DNA of 64,000 bases from Chryseobacterium aahli (GCF_022699665.1 NZ_JALDNB010000002.1:434001-498000); one strand, 5' to 3'. Positions 1-8,917 are shown, numbered from the stretch's first letter. Numbers and translations: made by a program. Notes: generated from the letters alone by a model not told the origin.

Positions 1-477
1 AACGGAAAAATAAAAGGGAGACCCACTGTAATTAACGCTGACGCTCGATTCGCTTTCTACGGAAAAGCAGATACACAAGTCAATTGGAAATTTGATGTAA
101 TGAATTTGGAGGATAAATTTACCATCAATGGAAAAATCCTAAAACTGTCTGCAGAAAATGTAAATCTCTTTGTACGACCTTATCTGAACGTTACTTTAGA
201 CGGAAATATCGATTACCTGAAATTTGATTATTATGGAAACAATGCTGGTATTGCAGGAAATTTCTACTTTAAATACAATGAAATGTATGTGAATTTTCTG
301 AATAAAAAAGGTAACGAAAGGAAGCTTCTCTCAAAAGTAGCCAACTGGTTTGTGAAAAACGAATCTACAGGTGAACCTGATCACGTCGTGATTGAGAAAA
401 AGCGAGAATCCGACAGAAGTTTTTTCAGTATGCTTTGGCAGGGAATTATGGAAGGATTGAAAAAATATCTAATTTAA
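1..477 (+). CDS. C-terminal end of a large AsmA-like envelope protein (partial)
   Basis: The frame is open from base 1, so only the last 158 residues are present. They are rich in beta-strand patterns of alternating polar and hydrophobic residues (for example NVTLDGNIDYLKFDYYG) and end in a basic, amphipathic tail (SMLWQGIMEGLKKYLI). This pattern resembles the C-terminal part of AsmA/DUF748-type proteins, long periplasmic beta-rich proteins thought to move lipids between membranes. That assignment rests on general character, with no catalytic motif visible, so it is tentative. The gene ends at a strong hairpin that lies inside the end of the convergent HAD gene. Confidence 0.5.
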   Translation, partial: NGKIKGRPTVINADARFAFYGKADTQVNWKFDVMNLEDKFTINGKILKLSAENVNLFVRPYLNVTLDGNIDYLKFDYYGNNAGIAGNFYFKYNEMYVNFLNKKGNERKLLSKVANWFVKNESTGEPDHVVIEKKRESDRSFFSMLWQGIMEGLKKYLI

Positions 478-487
478 AATTTAATAG

Positions 488-519
488 AAACCTATCTTAA
501 TTTGAATTAAGATAGGTTT
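488..519 (+). terminator. Perfect hairpin terminator between convergent genes
   Basis: A 14-bp perfect stem (AAACCTATCTTAAT, loop TTGA, then its complement) is followed by TTTTTATTG on the plus strand. It begins 10 bases after the stop of the AsmA-like gene. The hairpin overlaps the last codons and the stop of the convergent HAD gene, whose TAA is at 497-499. Confidence 0.85.
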
Positions 520-1297
520 TTATTGTTTGCATTACCCCAAAATTATTGTTGCACAAAGCCTCAAATTTTGCTGCTTCCTTTACCGACGGATGAGCATTTT
601 CCATAGCGTAAGAATACTCAGCTTTTTTAAGCATTTCGATATCGTTCATATAATCTCCGAAAACCATGGTCTGTTGCGGCGTTATATTTAAGGTTTTCTG
701 AAGTTTTTCGAGCGCATTTCCTTTGTTGACATCTTTATTCATGATATCTAACCAGAATTTCCCTGAAACAACAACCTCAAGATTGTATTTTTCAAACAGT
801 TTTAATGCAGGATACAAATGTTCTTCTGAACCTTCGGGATGATAAACAGCAATTTTAAAGATGCTGTCATCTACACTTTTTGTGAGATCTTCTACATACT
901 GATTTCCAGTGTAGAATTGAGCAATATAATCAATAAAATCTTGATTTATTGATTCGTAATAAGCCCTCTTTTTACCGGAAACCACCACAGTAGCTCCTTC
1001 AATTCCTCTTATGGTTGTGATAATTTCCTCAACGTATTGCTCTTCTAGCTTATCGGCAAACAATTCTTCATTTTTATAAATCATGTAGCCGCCATTCTCA
1101 GCGATGAAAGCCATTTCATTTTCTTTGTCGCCAAAATATTTGGTAATTCCTAGCATCTGCCTTCCACTTGCGGGCACGAAAAGAATATTTCTTTTTTTGA
1201 GTTCTTCATAGATTTCCGGAAATTCCGGACTTACTTCATGTTTTGAATTGAGAAAAGTCCCATCCATATCTGTCACGATCATTTTAATATCCTTCAT
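497..1297 (-). CDS. HAD-superfamily (Cof-type) sugar-phosphate phosphatase
   Basis: A 266-residue cytoplasmic phosphatase of the Cof/YbiV type. Motif I is DMDGTFL near residue 10, where the first Asp forms the aspartyl-phosphate. Motif IV is GDYMNDIEML near residue 215, which binds magnesium. The intervening C2-type cap and total length fit the family, whose members remove phosphate from sugar phosphates or flavin precursors. The exact substrate cannot be told from sequence. The gene stands alone, converges on the AsmA-like gene and encodes its last residues within the shared terminator hairpin. Confidence 0.88.
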   Translation of the reverse strand: MKDIKMIVTDMDGTFLNSKHEVSPEFPEIYEELKKRNILFVPASGRQMLGITKYFGDKENEMAFIAENGGYMIYKNEELFADKLEEQYVEEIITTIRGIEGATVVVSGKKRAYYESINQDFIDYIAQFYTGNQYVEDLTKSVDDSIFKIAVYHPEGSEEHLYPALKLFEKYNLEVVVSGKFWLDIMNKDVNKGNALEKLQKTLNITPQQTMVFGDYMNDIEMLKKAEYSYAMENAHPSVKEAAKFEALCNNNFGVMQTIKTYLNSN

Positions 1298-1415
1298 AAA
1301 TCATTTATTTTCTTTGCAGAAACATTCTTTAAACATCAAATATAATGGATAATAGCTGAAATATTGCCCATCAAAGGAAATGATAACATTATTTTAACAA
1401 TAAAACAGTTTGAAT

Positions 1416-1535
1416 TTATTTGATAAGTTTATTGTTGTTCTTCTTATATATTTTAGTATCAAACTTATAATATCTTGCGGCTCGATGTGTAACATTCGCT
1501 TCAGTTTCTTCTAAAGGAATGATGTAGCTGAACAT
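1416..1535 (-). CDS. Possible 39-residue small protein
   Basis: An ATG at 1533-1535 opens a 39-codon frame ending with TAA at 1416-1418. The product begins MFSYIIPLEETEANVTHRAA and ends with a lysine/asparagine-rich tail. Composition is protein-like rather than random AT translation, and the frame has a normal start. No convincing TAnnTTTG promoter was seen upstream. It could be a real small protein, or the remnant of a longer gene. No function can be assigned. Confidence 0.3.
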   Translation of the reverse strand: MFSYIIPLEETEANVTHRAARYYKFDTKIYKKNNNKLIK

Positions 1536-1754
1536 TGATAGTTTAATACATTTATAAAAACAATGATAATCGTCGGATGAAATTTAATATTACCAATATA
1601 AAGTTCACTTGATTTAAGGATTTATTTATAAATTTTTCCTAAATATTTTTTATTGAAACTAATAATTAAAAATAAAAAATCATTGCCTGAATATACTGAA
1701 AAGCCGTTTTAAAGAATTTTTACGTAAGAATTTATAAATCATGACAGCACAAGT

Positions 1755-1785
1755 TTGCTAATTGAACTAAACGAATCTATCTTTG
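1755..1785 (+). promoter_or_regulatory. Bacteroidota-type promoter TTG-N20-TAnnTTTG
   Basis: TTG at 1755-1757 is followed after 20 bases by TATCTTTG at 1778-1785. This matches the Bacteroidota housekeeping promoter (TTG about 19-21 bases before TAnnTTTG). Transcription would begin near 1792 and run into the terminator at 1868-1906. Confidence 0.6.
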
Positions 1786-1791
1786 AAATAA

Positions 1792-1906
1792 GAAAAATGA
1801 CAAGAGAAATACACCAATCAAATAATTACTTATAAATAGACACCACACCATTTCACTTTATATTAACAAAGGCAAAACTTCACTGTTTTGCCTTTTGTTT
1901 TTTTTC
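1792..1906 (+). ncRNA. Putative small RNA or leader transcript of about 115 nt
   Basis: The unit is bounded by a consensus promoter (1755-1785) and a classic intrinsic terminator (1868-1906), with no room for a normal gene. It contains one 12-codon frame, 1797-1835, giving MTREIHQSNNYL. It may be a stand-alone small RNA, a small-peptide mRNA, or an attenuated leader for the response regulator starting at 2010. No known RNA family is recognised. The extent is inferred from the promoter and terminator only. Confidence 0.45.
1868..1906 (+). terminator. Intrinsic terminator of the short transcript
   Basis: Stem AAAGGCAAAAC, loop TTCACT, stem GTTTTGCCTTT, followed by GTTTTTTTTC. It has no coding gene in front of it except the 12-codon frame. 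Confidence 0.75.
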
Positions 1907-2009
1907 TCCGATTTTACATTCTCAAGATCATTCTATGATTTGAAAATATTTTTATAAATTTTTATTATCTCTGTGATCTGTTGGCTTTGTTTTTGCCAAG
2001 CAACGGTAT

Positions 2010-2369
2010 ATGAAAACAATATTTATCGTAGAAGATGAGACAGGCATCAGAGATGCATTACAGTTGCTCCTGTCATTCGAAAATTATGATGTAAGATCTT
2101 TCTCAACTGTGGAAGCATTCAACAACAGAGACCAATCTGTAGTTCCCGATATCTTTATATTGGATGTTATGTTGCCGGATGGTTTAGGTACAGATTTGTG
2201 CAATCAGCTTAAAGAAGCACCTGAAACCTCAAATATCCCAGTGATGATTATCAGCGCACACGCTAAAGCTGAGAATGTAACTCAGTCTTGCCAAGCAGAT
2301 GAATTTATCCCAAAACCTTTTGACATTGATGATGTTCTTGTGAAAATAGAAAAACTGACGACTCAATAG
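2010..2369 (+). CDS. Single-domain response regulator (CheY-like receiver)
   Basis: This 119-residue protein is only a receiver domain. It has the acidic pair in VEDE near residue 8, the phospho-acceptor Asp in ILDVMLPDG near residue 52, the Ser switch residue in IISAH near residue 82 and the conserved Lys in PKPFD near residue 103. There is no output domain, so it would act through protein contacts or as a phosphorelay intermediate. No kinase gene adjoins it. It ends 35 bp before a strong terminator, so it is probably monocistronic. A second protein of the same build is at 19048. Confidence 0.9.
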   Translation: MKTIFIVEDETGIRDALQLLLSFENYDVRSFSTVEAFNNRDQSVVPDIFILDVMLPDGLGTDLCNQLKEAPETSNIPVMIISAHAKAENVTQSCQADEFIPKPFDIDDVLVKIEKLTTQ

Positions 2370-2404
2370 GTTCTTATTTTTACTTTATAAATTCTTAAAC
2401 AAAT

Positions 2405-2440
2405 AAAAGCTCCAAAGTCTTTAGATTTTGGAGCTTTTTA
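2405..2440 (+). terminator. Intrinsic terminator after the receiver gene
   Basis: Stem AAAAGCTCCAAA, loop GTCTTTAGA, stem TTTTGGAGCTTTT followed by a T-rich stretch. Confidence 0.85.
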
Positions 2441-2554
2441 TTTAAAATCATCTCAATTAATTTCGAGATTCTAAATGTTTTTTAATGAATAATGAATAAG
2501 CATTTATCAAAACAAATTAACGACGAAAAAATTACGATGCAATTTTAGAATCAT

Positions 2555-2562
2555 TATTTTTG
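2555..2562 (+). promoter_or_regulatory. TAnnTTTG box before the cytochrome peroxidase
   Basis: TATTTTTG lies 18 bases before the ATG at 2580, which would give a very short leader. No clear TTG was seen at the upstream position, so only half of the promoter is supported. Confidence 0.4.
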
Positions 2563-2579
2563 CTGAAAAATATTTGGGA

Positions 2580-3746
2580 ATGAAGAATGCCTTAAGCTGG
2601 ATTTTGATTTTACTCATTAGTTTTTTCTTTTTGAATAACTGCTTGCAAACCAATGTTTACAAGGAGATATCTCATGACCAGTCTTTCATTGATAAAATCA
2701 GAAAGCTCTATTCATCAGGTGACTCTTCAAAATGGCCAAAACCCATACTTGATGAGATGGCAATACCTCATTTTTCTGAGATAGGACATTTACCAAAAGT
2801 AGAATTCCCGGAAGATAATGCCTACTCGATTGATAAAGTAGTGTTAGGTAAAACCCTTTTTTTTGATCCAAGATTATCAGCTTCTAATCAAATTGCCTGC
2901 GCATCATGCCACGACCCTGAATTAGGCTGGACAGATAATAGAACTCTATCCTTCGGGCACGACCGCCAATTGGGCATCCGAAATGCAATGACAATAATGA
3001 ACATAGCTTTTGCAAAATCTCTCTTTTGGGACGGCAGAGCTGAAAGCATAGAAAAGCAATCCCACATCCCTATCGAAGATTTAAGAGAAATGAATCAGCA
3101 TATTGACATTGCCACAGGGAAGATTGCGAAAATAAAAGGGTACGAAGTACTTTTTGAAAAAGCATTCGGGAGTAAAAAGGTTACTAAATACAAGATAGGA
3201 AAAGCAATTGCAACTTTTGAGAGAACGTTGATAAGTCCTCAAAGTAAGTTTGATCAATTCATTGATGGGCAGGCTGCTCTTTTTTCTGATGACGAGGTGA
3301 TGGGGCTGCATCTTTTTCGTACCAAAGCACAATGCATGAACTGTCACAGCTCAGGATATTTTTCGAACAATCAATTTGAAAATGACGGAACTTCTTTATT
3401 TGGTTCAAAACAGGAAGATTTAGGAAGATATTTAGTGACTAAAGATCCGAATGATGCAGGTAAATTCAGAGTACCCACATTAAGAGAGTTGACTCGTACA
3501 GGTCCTTGGATGCACAACGGATCACTTACCTCTTTGCGAGATGTTCTTACTTTTTACAGCAACGGAAACTCTGAAATATCTCAGAAAAAATCAACCGTTC
3601 ACGAAGGAATTACTTTAACATCACAAAAATCTGAAATGCTGAAGTTTTTAGATTTGAACGAAAAAGAAATCACTCAATTAGAAGCTTTTTTGGGAACATT
3701 GAGTACGAAAACCCAAAGATTGACCCCGCCGGAACTTCCAAAATAA
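2580..3746 (+). CDS. Di-haem cytochrome c peroxidase family lipoprotein
   Basis: An exported electron-transfer enzyme of the MauG/CcpA family, which reduces peroxide or oxidises a partner. Two c-type haem sites are visible, CASCH near residue 108 and CMNCH near residue 252. The family motifs LFFDPRLS before the first haem and TPTLRE-like FRVPTLREL near residue 300 are present. The N terminus MKNALSWILILLISFFFLNNC is a lipoprotein signal with lipobox LNNC, so the protein should be anchored in the envelope. A TTG six bases earlier (2574) is a poorer start. It stands alone, with a minus-strand terminator after it. Confidence 0.9.
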   Translation: MKNALSWILILLISFFFLNNCLQTNVYKEISHDQSFIDKIRKLYSSGDSSKWPKPILDEMAIPHFSEIGHLPKVEFPEDNAYSIDKVVLGKTLFFDPRLSASNQIACASCHDPELGWTDNRTLSFGHDRQLGIRNAMTIMNIAFAKSLFWDGRAESIEKQSHIPIEDLREMNQHIDIATGKIAKIKGYEVLFEKAFGSKKVTKYKIGKAIATFERTLISPQSKFDQFIDGQAALFSDDEVMGLHLFRTKAQCMNCHSSGYFSNNQFENDGTSLFGSKQEDLGRYLVTKDPNDAGKFRVPTLRELTRTGPWMHNGSLTSLRDVLTFYSNGNSEISQKKSTVHEGITLTSQKSEMLKFLDLNEKEITQLEAFLGTLSTKTQRLTPPELPK

Positions 3747-3787
3747 CTTTTAATTGAATTTCAATATCTCAATTTAAAATTTATCTA

Positions 3788-3820
3788 AAAAAAACGGACA
3801 GTAAAAATTTACCATCCGTT
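3788..3820 (-). terminator. Terminator of the outer-membrane barrel gene
   Basis: On the minus strand AACGGATGGTAAA and TTTACTGTCCGTT form an imperfect stem (two mismatches) followed by a run of T residues. It lies 16 bases past the stop of the barrel gene. Confidence 0.65.
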
Positions 3821-3835
3821 ATCATTCTCATTGTG

Positions 3836-6007
3836 TTATTTACCTCCTCCACTATTTTTCTCAACATCGGTTTTTGTATTTTCTTTTACTTTTTGATTTC
3901 CGAATCTTTTCACAAAAGAAAGTGAGAAACCGTACCAGTCAGATTTTGATGAATTTCTGAATGTTCCGATTTGGCTGTAAGATGTTGCATCAAAATTGGG
4001 TCTTTGAAATATATTCATTAGCTGTAGACTAACTTCCATTTGTGTTTTTGGGAAAATCTTTGTTGCTGAAATATTATGAAAAACATTGGTTTTGTTAGCA
4101 TAAGAATTTCCGTTATTCTGATTTGAGATTTCTACCCAAGCGCTCAAATTAATATTTTTATTAAAAAGATTGGTGTAAGTTAAATTACTGGATCCAGCCC
4201 AAAAACTTATATAATCTGCTCCTTTAAGATCATTTCTTGCATTAAAATCGCTGTTATCAATATAATTATAACCAAAACTTAGATTCACACTTAGTTTATT
4301 CTTCAGGAAAGATTGATTGGTGTTCGCATAAAGGAAATACTTGTGCACATTTCCTGTAAAATTACTTTCCTGCGAAATGGTTTTATTATCTTTTGGTGTT
4401 GCTCCGGTTTGTACCACATAATCAGTCCAGTAGTCCTGATTGGTAAAGGTATATCTTGCCGAAAGAAAGTATTTTTTCATAAAGCCAAACTTCATGTAAA
4501 CTCTGTCACTTGGGTTAGGATTTAATTCCATATTCCCGCGAGTATACATTCCGTCGTTTCTTGGCAATAAAAACGGGTTAAACTCAGAATACCAAGGTCT
4601 CCAAAGATTTCTGGTGTAGGTTAAACTTAAATCATATTTGTCTGTAAAAGAATATTTCAGCAATAAATTAGGCAAAAATCGTCCGTAAGAATCTTTCCTT
4701 GAAGTTCCTGCAATATCCTGACCTATTTTATAATCAATATATTCATAACGAATACCAACTCTCGTCTCTAATTTTTTGAAAAAAGTTTTCGTAAAATTGG
4801 CATATAAAGAGTTGATATTGTCTTTATATCTGAATGTATCATTTCTACTTAAACCATCAGGTAGAATTCCATATAAAGAATTTGGAACGACGTTATTATG
4901 AAAGTCCATTTTACCACCGACTTCAAAAGTTGCTCCCGATTTTCCTAAAGGCTGAGTATAGTCTACTTTCAAATAATAATTTCTGTTTTGAAGATCAGTT
5001 AAAACTCCAATTTCGTCTACAGAAGTTGCTCCTGTATTGGTTATTGTATTTTTAAGATAATAACTGTTATCCTTTTCAGAATCGTAATTTGTACCTAAAT
5101 TAACATCTAAAATTCTGTTTTTTTCTTTGTCGTAGTATTTATAAAAAACATTCGTTCCAAAAGTCGGATTTGATGATGATGAAGTCTGATTTTGGAAATA
5201 AGAACGATTTAATTGATCATTTTCAAAAATCTGAGCATTGGTTTCGGAGCTGTTGCTTCTTATTCCTTTATAAAATTCGAGAATTGTACCAATGCTGTTT
5301 TTATCATTGAGTTCGTATTCAGAAGTTGATGAAATAGACGGATTTTTACCTTTGTAAATGATGTAGTTATCAATTTTGGTAACCTCATTATTTTTGTATA
5401 AGGTATTAAGCAAAGAATTTTCCTGAACAAAAATATTGTCGCTGTAACTTCCAATAAGTGTTTGAGTGAATTTTTTCTTGTGATAATTTAAATTAAAATT
5501 GGTGTATTGAGAGTTTTTCGTATTCTGTCGGTTATTTAAAGTGATACTGCCTTTCATTCCTTCATCATCACGCTTTTTCAAAACAATATTGACTACAGAA
5601 CCTGTTGCTTCATATCTCGAAGAAGGACTTGTAATTACCTCAATTTTCATCAGGTTATCTGCAGGAATAGTCTGGAGGTATTCTTTCAACTCTTTTCCGG
5701 TAAAAACAGATTTTCTGTCGTTTATATAGACGGTTACAGATTCACCTTCAGCTTTTAAGGCATCATTATTATCAACACTCAGCAATGGAGTCATACGTAA
5801 TACGTCCCAAGTGGTGTTTCCTGCAAGAATAGAGCTGTTGGCAACATTAAAAACAGTACGGTCTACTTTTGATTCTACGGTAGGTTTTTTATAGGTTAGC
5901 GTAACAGCTTCAATTTCTTTTTCTTTCGACTGTACAGTATCTTTTGTTGTTTGTGCGAAAGCTAAAGTTCCCGCTAATAAAATAATTGGTGCTAATATAG
6001 TTTTCAT
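3836..6007 (-). CDS. Outer-membrane beta-barrel family protein (TonB-receptor-like)
   Basis: A 723-residue exported protein with signal peptide MKTILAPIILLAGTLAFAQ. A plug-like domain follows (about residues 30-150, with VTVYINDRKSVFTGKELKEY and IEVITSPSSRYEATGS), then a long barrel rich in aromatic strand ends. This is the architecture of the flavobacterial outer-membrane barrel family related to TonB-dependent receptors, without an N-terminal carboxypeptidase-like domain. The substrate is unknown and no SusD partner is present. The ATG at 6007 is preferred over a TTG at 6028, since it starts right at the signal peptide. The neighbouring two-component genes could control it, but no shared site was found. 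Confidence 0.85.
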   Translation of the reverse strand: MKTILAPIILLAGTLAFAQTTKDTVQSKEKEIEAVTLTYKKPTVESKVDRTVFNVANSSILAGNTTWDVLRMTPLLSVDNNDALKAEGESVTVYINDRKSVFTGKELKEYLQTIPADNLMKIEVITSPSSRYEATGSVVNIVLKKRDDEGMKGSITLNNRQNTKNSQYTNFNLNYHKKKFTQTLIGSYSDNIFVQENSLLNTLYKNNEVTKIDNYIIYKGKNPSISSTSEYELNDKNSIGTILEFYKGIRSNSSETNAQIFENDQLNRSYFQNQTSSSSNPTFGTNVFYKYYDKEKNRILDVNLGTNYDSEKDNSYYLKNTITNTGATSVDEIGVLTDLQNRNYYLKVDYTQPLGKSGATFEVGGKMDFHNNVVPNSLYGILPDGLSRNDTFRYKDNINSLYANFTKTFFKKLETRVGIRYEYIDYKIGQDIAGTSRKDSYGRFLPNLLLKYSFTDKYDLSLTYTRNLWRPWYSEFNPFLLPRNDGMYTRGNMELNPNPSDRVYMKFGFMKKYFLSARYTFTNQDYWTDYVVQTGATPKDNKTISQESNFTGNVHKYFLYANTNQSFLKNKLSVNLSFGYNYIDNSDFNARNDLKGADYISFWAGSSNLTYTNLFNKNINLSAWVEISNQNNGNSYANKTNVFHNISATKIFPKTQMEVSLQLMNIFQRPNFDATSYSQIGTFRNSSKSDWYGFSLSFVKRFGNQKVKENTKTDVEKNSGGGK

Positions 6008-6201
6008 TAAAAACTGAGTTTTTTTCAATTATAAGACACCGTAAAGGGAAATTTTGTTACATCAGGTATGTGTTAAATTTAGTTAAGATGGTTTTATTAT
6101 AGCTAACTCGCTTATACTCAATTGTAAATTATTATTTTTAAAAATATTTTTTCTCAGAATAGGATTCCGTTACAAATACGAAAACACCAGATTATCAAGA
6201 C

Positions 6202-7518
6202 CTATTCCAAAAACCAGATTTCAAAACGGCTTCCTTGCTCTAAAGGTTTATAGTTTAAATAACCTTTGTGCGCTTCGATAATACTCTTGCTTAAGGTAAG
6301 CCCGATTCCCGAACCGCTTGATCTGGTAGTGAAGAAAGGAAGGAAAATTTTATCTTTTATTTCGTTAGAAACTCCTACTCCATTATCTTCTACGCTCAGA
6401 ATTGTTCTTTTATTAATGATTTTGATTTCTGTTTTTATAATTTTTTCAGAAGAGTCTACAACAGCATAGATAGCATTTAAATAAAGGTTGATTAGACATC
6501 TTTCAATCATTTTTTGATCAGCAAAGATCGTTTGATTTTCTAATGAATTGATGATGGCGATATGGTTTTTCTCAAATTCCGGCTTCAGAAAACCGAGTGC
6601 AGATTCTACAATATTTGTCAACGAAATCATTTTGAAAATAGGTTTCGGAAGTTCAGCAACCTGTCGGTAATCGTCCACAAAATTCAGTAATTGTTTTGAT
6701 TTTGAATTGATGATGGTTAAACTTTCCTTCATCTCTTGCTGATCCTCTTTCTCTACAACATCTTGATTGGCAATATATTCTAAATTTTGAATTAAGCTAT
6801 TGACGGGTGTTAAAGTATTGAGAAGTTCGTGCGAAATTACCTTCATCAGATTATTCCAAGCCAGTTTTTCTTTTTGCTCAATAATTTTCTGCACAGATTC
6901 CAAACTGATGATGCAGAAACGGTTTTTGATATTCTGAACTTTCTTGGTACGAAGAGAAAAAGATTGCTTTACATTTTCATTGATCGAAATATCAAAAAAC
7001 TCCTGTGAATTTTCGTAATAGGTTTCGTCTATAATTTTATAAAATTCCGGTGTCTTAGATTCGTACAATTCCCAAGAATTATATTTCGGGATTTGCAATA
7101 TTTCAAGAAAAACCGGATTTACATAAAATACTTCCCAATGATTATCTTTCTCAGAAAGAATCATGAGCCCAATTTCCAATTGATTTAAAATTTCTTCGTA
7201 CAAAAGTTTATACGAAGACAGCGATAAATGCTCTTCTTTGCTTTGATAGTAGAGTTTTACAGCATTATCAACCAAACTATTACCTTCTGCAATCGGATAA
7301 AGAGAAAAGTCTTTTTTCTGAATAGCCAACAGTATTTTTTCACTTTTCTGAATGAAAGATAAAGCGGAGACTTGTGCCAAAATAACACATCCAATACTTA
7401 TTGTGGTAAACAACCCGAAATTGATCAATTTGTTTTTCGAATAAAAATCAAAAGCGAAAATTCCACTGACAATCGCCAGAAGAATAAATAAAAGCCAGAT
7501 AAATTTTTGCTTGTTCAT
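6202..7518 (-). CDS. PAS-containing sensor histidine kinase, partner of the NtrC-type regulator
   Basis: A 438-residue membrane kinase. Two hydrophobic segments lie at residues 8-25 and 32-52 with almost no periplasmic loop. A PAS-like region (about 105-215) precedes the H box ISHELLNTLTP (His near 229). The ATP-binding domain has an N box (CLINLYLNAIYAV), a G1 box (VEDNGVGVS) and a G2 box (GSGIGLTLSKSIIEAH). With so little periplasmic sequence it probably senses a membrane or internal signal. Its ATG directly abuts the stop of the regulator gene, so the two are translationally linked. By position it phosphorylates that regulator, which in turn should act on the efflux operon. Confidence 0.92.
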   Translation of the reverse strand: MNKQKFIWLLFILLAIVSGIFAFDFYSKNKLINFGLFTTISIGCVILAQVSALSFIQKSEKILLAIQKKDFSLYPIAEGNSLVDNAVKLYYQSKEEHLSLSSYKLLYEEILNQLEIGLMILSEKDNHWEVFYVNPVFLEILQIPKYNSWELYESKTPEFYKIIDETYYENSQEFFDISINENVKQSFSLRTKKVQNIKNRFCIISLESVQKIIEQKEKLAWNNLMKVISHELLNTLTPVNSLIQNLEYIANQDVVEKEDQQEMKESLTIINSKSKQLLNFVDDYRQVAELPKPIFKMISLTNIVESALGFLKPEFEKNHIAIINSLENQTIFADQKMIERCLINLYLNAIYAVVDSSEKIIKTEIKIINKRTILSVEDNGVGVSNEIKDKIFLPFFTTRSSGSGIGLTLSKSIIEAHKGYLNYKPLEQGSRFEIWFLE

Positions 7519-8862
7519 TTATAACTCAAATTTTTCCATTCTCCTGTAAAGTGCCGCACGCGACAATCCCAAATCTTCCGCTGCGAGAGAAATATTCCCT
7601 CTATGTTTTTTAAGTGCTTTTTTGATCAGAATTCCTTCCATTTCTTCGATGTTGAGATTGATGATCGTTTTCTCTGACTCTTCATCTTGAGGCATCAGCA
7701 ATTTCAGGTTTTTCTCATTAGATAAAATCACACTTCTCTCAATACAATGATCGAGTTCCCGAATATTCCCAGGCCACGAGTAAGTTGTGAGTTCAGTAAT
7801 TAAAGATTCATTTAAAACCAAATCGGGTTTGTGATATTTCTGTTTGTACTTTTCAAGGAAATAATTCGCTAAAGTAGGAATATCTTCCAACCGTTCTCTC
7901 AGACTTGGTATTTGAAGCTCTACAGTATTGATTCTATAATAAAGGTCTTTTCTGAAACGACTTTCTGCAACTGCTTTTTTAAGGTTTTCATTGGTTGCAA
8001 AAATAAATCTAACGTCCAAATTTCTTTCCTTGTTTTCTCCGATTCTCGTTAGTTTTCGATTCTGAATTAAACTTAATAATTTGGTTTGAAGATGTAGCGG
8101 GAGATTACCAATTTCATCCAAAAAAACAGTTCCGTTCTGCGCATTTTCAATCTTCCCGGAATAATCCTGATTGGCATCGGTAAAAGCGCCTTTTTTGTAA
8201 CCAAATAATTCTGCTTCAAAAAGATTCTCAGAAAGACTTCCCAAATCGATGTGAACAAAAGGTTGATTTTTCCTTTCAGATAACTCGTGGATGTGTTCTG
8301 CCAAAACATACTTACCCGTTCCGTTTTCTCCTAAAAGTAAAACATTAGCATCGGTCGGCGCAACTTTCGTGATTTGTTCCATCACTTCCTGCATTGCAAA
8401 AGACGCAGTTTCTAACTGATATTGATTAGTTTTTACGCTGACATTTTCCCACTGATTGAGTTTTTTATTTTTTCTGGAAATATCTACTGCAAGATTCACA
8501 GAAGCATATAATTTTTCATTATTCCAGGGTTTCAAAATAAAATCTGAAGCACCGTTTTTCAGAGCTTCAACAGCCAATTCCACTTCGCCGTACGCCGTCA
8601 TCAAAATGATTGGAAGCTGGGGTTCCAAAGTTTTGATTTCCTGCATCCAATACAATCCGTCTTGTCCGTTTTCAAAACCTTTCCGGAAATTCATATCCAA
8701 AAGTACGGTGTCAACTTGTTGTTCAGACAAAAACTTCAGAATATTTTTCGGCTGACTGAGACAAGTAACTTCGGTAAAGAATTTCTTGAGCCAAACTCTT
8801 GCCGAAAATAAAATATCTTCGTCATCATCAACAATTAAAATATGTGCTTCTTTTTTTCGCAT
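7519..8862 (-). CDS. NtrC-family sigma-54-dependent response regulator
   Basis: A 447-residue activator with three parts. The receiver spans 1-125, with phospho-acceptor Asp in LLDMNF near 56. The AAA+ domain spans about 150-380, with Walker A GENGTGK near 180 and Walker B VFLDEIG. A Fis-type helix-turn-helix ends the protein (NISLAAEDLGLSRAALYRRM). Such proteins bind enhancer dyads and remodel sigma-54 polymerase. The loop that contacts sigma-54 reads GAFTDA instead of the textbook GAFTGA. It is divergent from the efflux operon, and the gap between them carries two dyads and a sigma-54-like promoter. Confidence 0.93.
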   Translation of the reverse strand: MRKKEAHILIVDDDEDILFSARVWLKKFFTEVTCLSQPKNILKFLSEQQVDTVLLDMNFRKGFENGQDGLYWMQEIKTLEPQLPIILMTAYGEVELAVEALKNGASDFILKPWNNEKLYASVNLAVDISRKNKKLNQWENVSVKTNQYQLETASFAMQEVMEQITKVAPTDANVLLLGENGTGKYVLAEHIHELSERKNQPFVHIDLGSLSENLFEAELFGYKKGAFTDANQDYSGKIENAQNGTVFLDEIGNLPLHLQTKLLSLIQNRKLTRIGENKERNLDVRFIFATNENLKKAVAESRFRKDLYYRINTVELQIPSLRERLEDIPTLANYFLEKYKQKYHKPDLVLNESLITELTTYSWPGNIRELDHCIERSVILSNEKNLKLLMPQDEESEKTIINLNIEEMEGILIKKALKKHRGNISLAAEDLGLSRAALYRRMEKFEL

Positions 8863-8917
8863 AAGCTTAGTTTCTACTTTGTACTTTATACATCATATTT
8901 TGCAAATCATCTAAAAA

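Larger units (their letters stand above)
1298..2009. other. 700-bp gap between HAD gene and response regulator
   Basis: This AT-rich gap holds the possible 39-residue frame at 1416-1535 and a promoter, short transcript and terminator unit at 1755-1906. From 1907 to 2009 only AT-rich sequence and a short TTGGC/GCCAA dyad near 1980-2000 are visible. No other gene was found. Confidence 0.6.

Noticed and set aside
3081..3347. 88-residue minus-strand frame inside the cytochrome peroxidase gene
   Set aside because: It lies antisense to a gene with clear haem motifs and has no family resemblance; a shadow frame.
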